Shown piece by piece: positions 58,641 to 64,000 of a stretch of 64,000 nucleotides of DNA (position 1 is the stretch's first letter; each line of letters begins with the position of its first letter). The notes beneath the pieces are model-generated. The model saw only the letters and a list, made by a program, of their open reading frames with translations. It had not been told where the DNA came from and ran no database searches. The DNA is from Erigeron canadensis (taxonomy: Eukaryota > Streptophyta > Magnoliopsida > Asterales > Asteraceae), in contig NC_057762.1 of assembly GCF_010389155.1 (NCBI RefSeq), positions 10,155,513-10,219,512 on the forward strand, in the 5' to 3' direction. Made by a program: the position numbers and the translations under genes.

Positions 58641-59369
58641 AGTCTATGCCAGCTATAACACCCAGTTTCTTGGAGCTTTTTGTCAGTCATCTTAGCGTCA
58701 CAATCAACTAGAACCCCCGTTGCCAATATGAAAAGCTTCTTGAAACTTCTTCGTTACATCATTAAATATTTAATTATTTCATATTATCTAAAAACAAAAT
58801 TAAATAAAACTTTTCTTGATATAAAAATCATTACATTAAAAATTATATGCATTACCATAGTTATATATAAAAAAAACATTAAATCCTAATTATATATAAA
58901 AAAAACATTACGATCTATTTAAAATTAACATTATAATACTAACTAAAAAAATACGTCCTTGATGCGTGAAGTTGTAAAGATTTATAAATTTACAAGGATG
59001 GTTACTTTCTCTACTAAAAAACTCACTTACGAGCACTAGACTCGTCCATTTATAGAATATAGGTAAGTTCAGGATCATTCATAGGGACATGTGCTAGTAA
59101 TAATAGTAGCTAATGTAGTTTAAAGACGATTAGAGGTTGTCATGATTTTTAATTTTACTAAAGAACATAATGAATAATTAATTAAAAGCCTAAGACATTG
59201 GTCTCTAGAAGTTCCGCCTAGTAATCAGTTTAATTAAAACGGAATTTACGAAAACAATAATAATAATAAAAACATACTGGCATGGATATGTGATCGACGT
59301 ATCTTCAAGGAAACCATATGTAGTTAATCAAACAAGGTTACAAATCAATTTTGATGAAGTCACACAAAT
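58641..59369. other. Intergenic DNA
   Basis: 58655-58745 on the minus strand has a coding-like look (ATGVLVDCDAKMTDK) but is too short to assign. A TAATTATATATAAAAAAAAC stretch is repeated near 58860 and 58888. Nothing else. Confidence 0.35.
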
Positions 59370-59974
59370 ATCATTACGAAAGTAATCTATGTTTCAACAT
59401 CAACGGTGCATAGAAGAATAAAAAAAGATGAACTTCGACCACACATGAATGTTATTAAAACGAGTTTGACAAACAAGAATAAAAAAGCAAGGTTAGAATT
59501 TTGTTTATCTATGACTGTTTCATCTTTGTCAACTCCTTTTTATGATATGTTTAATGTTGTTCACATTGATGAAAAATGGTTTTACATCTCAAAACCATCA
59601 AAACGTTACTACCTTGTACCTGGTAAAGACGAGCCATTAAGAACATGCAAATCCAAAAACTTTATCACAAAGGTCATGTTTCTAGTTACCGTTGCACGAC
59701 CAAGGTTTGATACATTGGGTAGTGAAATTTTTTTGGGAAAGATTGGTATCTTTCCTTTCACGAAATTAGAACCCGCATAACGTTCAAGCAAGAATCGTGT
59801 AACTTCAGAGACTAAGCCTATCTTATCGATGACTAAAGAAGTAACGAGGTCATGGTTAATTGATAAAGTACTACCGGCTATCAGGGGAAAATGGCCACAA
59901 GATCATACGGGTCCAATTTTTATTCAACAAGACAATGCGAAACCACATTTATGATAAACAATTTATGCAAGAAG
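59370..59974 (+). pseudogene. Tc1/mariner (MLE) transposase, nonsense-mutated and cut by a copia insertion
   Basis: From VSTSTVHRRIKKDELRPH the frame runs through VVHIDEKWFY (first catalytic Asp, codon near 59568) and RPRFDTLGSEIFLGKIGIFP to TAA at 59778-59780, where family members have Lys or Arg (EPAKR). The same frame continues RSSKNRVTSETKP and IFIQQDNAKPH, which holds the second catalytic Asp. It is then stopped at about 59952 and broken by the copia LTR at 59976. The third catalytic Asp, expected about 39 residues on, is not in the window. The N-terminal helix-turn-helix is only partly visible before 59370. Plant mariner-like elements insert at TA. Confidence 0.85.
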
Positions 59975-59975
59975 C

Positions 59976-60675
59976 TGTTGGTATGTGATCCCGTTATAAT
60001 AAATGCATGTCCGGTAATAATTTAAGCCTACGGGGTTACACGAAATGACACGGTAACTCTATATTATTAATTAATATATTAAAGTAATATATTAATTAAT
60101 ATAATCATGAAATAATTAATTAAACTAAATTAAGGGTTTAATAGTGTTTAATTAATTAAAGAGGAGGTGTTGGAGTGAAATTAGGAATTAGGGTTGTTTC
60201 CTAATTCAACTCCATAGGGCCGAAAATCTCATGCCATGAGATTACTTGGTCACCAAGTTTAAAACCTTATAATTAAGCCTATAAATAGAGGGCTTAGGTT
60301 TAAGGGTTTTACACACATTCACAATACATCTAACTGTGAAAAACTCTCTCCTTTCCTCTCTCTTGTTTCGACTTTCGATCGGCCAAAGGAAGAAAAAGGG
60401 TTTTCGGGTTTTGGATCCAAGGGTATTAGACAAAGGGTTGTTGGTTCGTGATTGGATACTAGCATACGGTATAGGGATATCTAGTGTGCAATCGTAGAGG
60501 GGTTTTACTTTAAACCCTAAATAATAATAATATCATTATTATTAATATTATTGGAAGCTTTGCGCAAAGGTACACGTTTCAATCCTTTACTTTGTTAATT
60601 AATGTGATTGCATATATGTTCTTATTCGTTGCGTGCTCGTGATTTGTTATATGTTTATGTGTTTATATTTTAACA
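59976..60675 (+). repeat. 5' LTR of the second copia element, 700 bp
   Basis: TGTTGGTATGTGATCCCG to ATATTTTAACA. It shares ACACGGTAACTCTATATTAT and a run of TTAATTAATATA with the other LTR. A CCTATAAATAGAGGG stretch (about 60278) is a likely TATA region. Confidence 0.85.
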
Positions 60676-60676
60676 A

Positions 60677-60690
60677 TGGTATCACGAGCC
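60677..60690 (+). other. Primer binding site of the second copia element
   Basis: TGGTATCACGAGCC, one base after the LTR. It differs from TGGTATCAAGAGCC of the first copy at one base. Confidence 0.75.
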
Positions 60691-60972
60691 ACATATGTGA
60701 TCTATTAGTTACAAAGATCAAAACTTGAAGGGGGTTTAGGGTTGGTTAAATTTTAATTAATTGTTAAATATTAAAATTGTTTTATATATTTATTTTTAAT
60801 TATAATTTTTTGTAATTAATTAAATAAAATTAGGGTTTTGTTTAATTAAATAAAACCTAAATTTAATGGTTAATTGAAACCCTCTAAGCAAGTTTTGATA
60901 ATATGGATTGACATGTTTATTAGATATAAATTGCATGTTGTGTACTTTATTTATTTAAAGTTATTAAATAAA

Positions 60973-62147
60973 GGGCAAAATCCATAAAAAGGTATTATAT
61001 TTCCTCAAAGTTCCTAATTAAGGGAACCTATTTAGTTTTCATTTATTAAAATGATTTCATTTCTAAAAATTTATCAATAAAGGTAATATTGTTAAAAACT
61101 AACGTTAGACCTTCGTTAAATGTTTTGTCAACTTGCCATGTCGTTAAAAAAGCATAAGGGTACATTTGATCTGGCTTTACGTAACAAAAACAACCCTGTT
61201 TATTTCTCTTCCTGGTTCGGTTGGCCACTACTGCACCTCCTAACCACCACCGTCCGGCCACCAGAAAAATAACCAAACGCCCCTACAGTCGTTTACAACA
61301 CCATATACAACCACCCAACACCTTCTTTCACCTCCAACCCAGCTCGACACCACTCCACCAGACCACCACCACTACACCGCCTCGCCGTAGCTGTTAGTAC
61401 ACCACCGACGAGCCACCACCGCCACTGCTACTTTTCCTTTGTCTTTTTTCTGTCATGTAGGGCTTTTTAAAGCGAGATCTATGTTGTACCATACATCTAT
61501 TTAACATAAATTGAATATTGTTACTTTTCGTTTCATGAAGTCATCGAAAACTTCATCTGTAGTTCCTCACGTGGTTAAGGCGGCGATTGATCTAGAGTTC
61601 TGGTGGCTGCAGATTTGCAAGAAAGAAGAAGTAGGTGATGTTCGCCGGAAGAAAAAAGCAAGGATAGAGAAGAGGAAGAAGGTAGTGCTCGCCGACAAGG
61701 AGATCGACGGTTATTCCTGTTAGATTTCGGCTAATCTAGCCGCCCTTTTTATATCTCTGTCAATCACCTGATTTGCTTTTTCTTTTTAGTGAATTAGATG
61801 ATGAATCTGGTCAATCTAATGCATCCATGGAACAATCGAGTTCTGATTTATGAAATAATTTTGTAAAAATCATAATAGAAGATATGGATGGTATTGGTTG
61901 GTAATGGAAATGGATGGTATTGGTTGATATGAATTCAGACAGGATATGTCAACTGTTCTACGTCAGTTTCTTTTTAATGACATAAGAAGCCGATCTAGCA
62001 TTTAACGAGGTCTATTGTTAAAAATTAACGATATTACCTTAATTGATAAATTTTTAAAAATGAAATCCTTCTAATAGGCGAAAACTAAATAGATTCCCCT
62101 TATTAGGAATTTTGAATAAATATGTTATCTTTTTATGTATTTTTCCC
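60973..62147. mobile_element. TIR-MULE (Mutator-like), 1175 bp, inside the copia leader
   Basis: Left end GGGCAAAATCCATAAAAAGG, right end in reverse complement GGGAAAAATACATAAAAAGA. The arms of about 140-150 bp include AAAACTAACGTTAGACCTTC and its inverted counterpart near 62000. TTAAATAAA (60964-60972) and TTAAAGAAA (62148-62156) form a 9-bp TSD with one mismatch. The GC-richer core (61200-61730) has a CCACCACC-rich stretch and a 70-aa ORF (61511-61723) with a basic KKKARIEKRKK segment; it could be captured host sequence, but I do not recognise it. Confidence 0.8.
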
Positions 62148-63515
62148 TTAAAGAAAAGTAAAAATCATCAAGAATTCATGCAAAATTCTTTGTAATTATT
62201 ACTAAGATATAGAGATATATATAGCTTAGCATAATGATCCAATAATTAGGGTTAATTATTTGATAATTGTGTGACTATGTGAATTTTTTGTGTGATTTTT
62301 CTGCTTTGCTACAGTTCATTAAAAAATTCATATAAAATCAACCGTAATGAGTTAGGACTTGTGCTTCCGACTGTATATGTTTAACACATAGGGCTAAAAC
62401 TTTGTAGTTCTGGTCGAAATCTGAATCAAACCAGAAACAGGTCTAAATAGGTCGTGAAGCTGCTAGAAATTTCCAGTGAACATGTTTATGTGAATTACAT
62501 GCTAATTAAGTTGTTTAAAGGTTTACGCAATCAAGGTAACTTGATGTATGTGGTCCTCTTCTTTGAAGGGGGAGCCGACTTAGACATATACATGACCATA
62601 TTGACCATGTTTAGGTGGCCCACTTTAACTTGTTGCATAATTAATAGTTAATAAGTTAGTAAGTTTATTATTTTGCACATTTATTGAGGTATAAATGGTG
62701 ATGCAAAATTGTTTCTTGGAAAAAATTAACTTGACTAAAAATTATCGAAATAGAGATTTTTTAATAAAATTGGAGTCTTACAACCTTGAGATACACCGGC
62801 TCACCCATTTGAACAAACTCTAAGAGGGGTATAAGCCGGAGTGCGCTAGCCTTCTAAAAGGGCGGGTTTTTAATTGTGTCTATCGCAAACCTTTGCCCTT
62901 GCACTTCTTTGTGCATTCAAATGGAGCTACCGAGCTCTCTTGTGTTGTTAAGGCTATACAAATGATTTTATTAAACATTATGTTATGAAGATTTGCATGA
63001 GTCTTCATACATAAACTTTTGATTCACATCAAATGCATTACCCATTCAAAGTTAAGTCATTGCCACCCACTTTGCTAAGAACACTTGCCAGTGCTTTTCG
63101 CTCCTACGTGAGACCGTAGGCGAATTGTATCTCTTCAAGGTAGATTACCACTCCACTATGAGACCGGTGGTGGACTATTTACATGTTCTTAATTAGGCGA
63201 CTTAAAGCGAGTTAAGAGGTGAGATCATTTACCTGTGGCATAAGATGGAACAAAACATGTTTACAAAACACTTAACACCCCTTTAAAGTGTTGTTGTAAG
63301 TTCCATAACTCTAGGAGTTGCATTAGATATGCAATTACTAATCGTTACTTACCTTATGAATGCATCATTTCTAGCTGATCAACAGATGAAATGATGGTAT
63401 GTCAAGTATGAGCCTTAAAGAAATTAATTGTTAAATAAATTTAACATGGGTAAATTACATTTCTTAAGGATTATTATCAAAGATACCGATAATTGAAGTT
63501 TTGTCTGTTTTGTAG

Positions 63516-64000
63516 ATGGCAACAACAAATCCTTCTCAAGACATACACCAATCGGCTTTCAGGTCGATGCTAGAAAGATAAAGACTTTCTGGACCTAACT
63601 TCAATGACTGGTTTCGTCAGCTGAGAATAGTTCTAAGAGCTGAGAAGAAATATGAAGTCCTTGATGAGCAGACACCCGTTGTTCTGGGAGCCAATGATAC
63701 AACTGAAGAGTTGGCTGCATACAATGTTGCATATAATAGACATAATGAGGTTGCTTGTTTGATGTTAGATAGTATGGTTCCCGAACTTCAAAAGTAATTT
63801 GAGAATTATTTCCCATGTGATATGATCAAAGAACTCAAGTCTTTGTACGAAAAGCAAGCTGGAGTGGAATTGTTTGAACTAGTTGATTCACTTCATGACT
63901 TGAGACACGAGCAAGGAACACTAGTTAGCCCTCATGTGCTTAAAATGAAGAGGTATTTTGAGCAATTGGAAATGTTGAACTATGGTTATCCTCAGCCTTT
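63516..64000 (+). pseudogene. Copia Gag of the second element, with two in-frame stops, cut by the window end
   Basis: Opens MATTNPSQDIHQSAFRSML; TAA at 63579-63581 interrupts it before RLSGPNFNDWFRQLRIVLRA, and TAA at 63795-63797 replaces the expected Gln codon in LQKQFE. It continues LKSLYEKQAGVELFELVDSL and HVLKMKRYFEQLE to the window edge. It matches the Gag at 47688-48446 throughout, but its stops differ, so the two copies decayed independently. Confidence 0.85.

Larger units (their letters stand above)
59976..64000 (+). mobile_element. Ty1/copia retrotransposon, second copy, continuing beyond the window
   Basis: 5' LTR 59976-60675, primer site 60677-60690, a long leader carrying a MULE insertion (60973-62147), and gag from 63516. 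It is inserted in the mariner transposase; the five bases before it (GAAGC) should recur after the 3' LTR. Same family as the element at 47688-50781, opposite orientation. Confidence 0.85.

Noticed and set aside
58655..58745. Minus-strand coding-like stretch (ATGVLVDCDAKMTDK)
   Set aside because: Under 30 residues, no splice-site support and no family I can name.
1..64000. CRISPR arrays, rRNA genes, bacterial operons
   Set aside because: No regularly spaced identical repeats with unique spacers and no rRNA motifs; the content is plant nuclear.

Overview
The window is nuclear DNA from a flowering plant, most likely a eudicot. The evidence is spliced genes with plant GT-AG introns, a MIR171 precursor, plant gene families (GDSL lipase, amaranthin-type lectin, IQD, plant bifunctional nuclease) and plant transposon superfamilies with their normal target-site duplications (TSDs). 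It is AT-rich, gene-poor and dominated by transposons. I cannot fix the plant family from sequence alone.

Genes. A nine-exon bifunctional nuclease gene (BFN/DUF151 domain plus UVR-like tail, 331 aa) lies on + at 1819-5782. A MIR171 hairpin lies on + at 31519-31622. A complete five-exon GDSL esterase/lipase (373 aa) lies on - at 37905-39517. An intronless gene for an amaranthin-type lectin fused to an aerolysin-like domain (504 aa) lies on - at 42216-43730. An orphan first exon of an IQD calmodulin-binding protein (36907-37281) and an unidentified coding-like fragment (36120-36398) lie between the miRNA and the lipase. These genes look independent, with no operon-like logic.

Transposons. 13120-23221 is a four-level nest in which each layer is bounded by termini and a TSD: a PIF/Harbinger-like element (TAA) holds a CACTA element (GCC), which holds a solo LTR (AATAT), which holds a 5.55-kb Ty3/gypsy element (CTTAT). 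The gypsy element keeps an open gag and a decayed pol, and its 5' LTR is replaced by a 182-bp fold-back of U5. 25976-28080 is a run of four fold-back elements separated by (TA)n. 47688-50781 is a truncated Ty1/copia element on -. 51902-56270 and 56319-57454 are two CACTA-type elements; the first carries a MULE-like insertion and the second a captured last exon of an NAD(P)H:quinone oxidoreductase (FQR1/WrbA-like) gene. 59370-64000 is a mariner transposase pseudogene cut by a second copia element of the same family as the first, whose leader contains a 1.2-kb MULE with a 9-bp TSD.

Small signals. At least six places carry a 16-29-nt T-rich (or A-rich) insert ending in a GAAC-like motif, flanked by 9-15-bp direct repeats. 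They read as extremely short retroposition scars of one kind. Other repeats include a 46-bp-arm perfect hairpin, a G27 tract, several minisatellites, Tourist-like and hAT MITEs, and an ACCGGT-rich MITE family with two copies. I saw no tRNA, rRNA or CRISPR array. Intron boundaries and repeat termini were read by eye.
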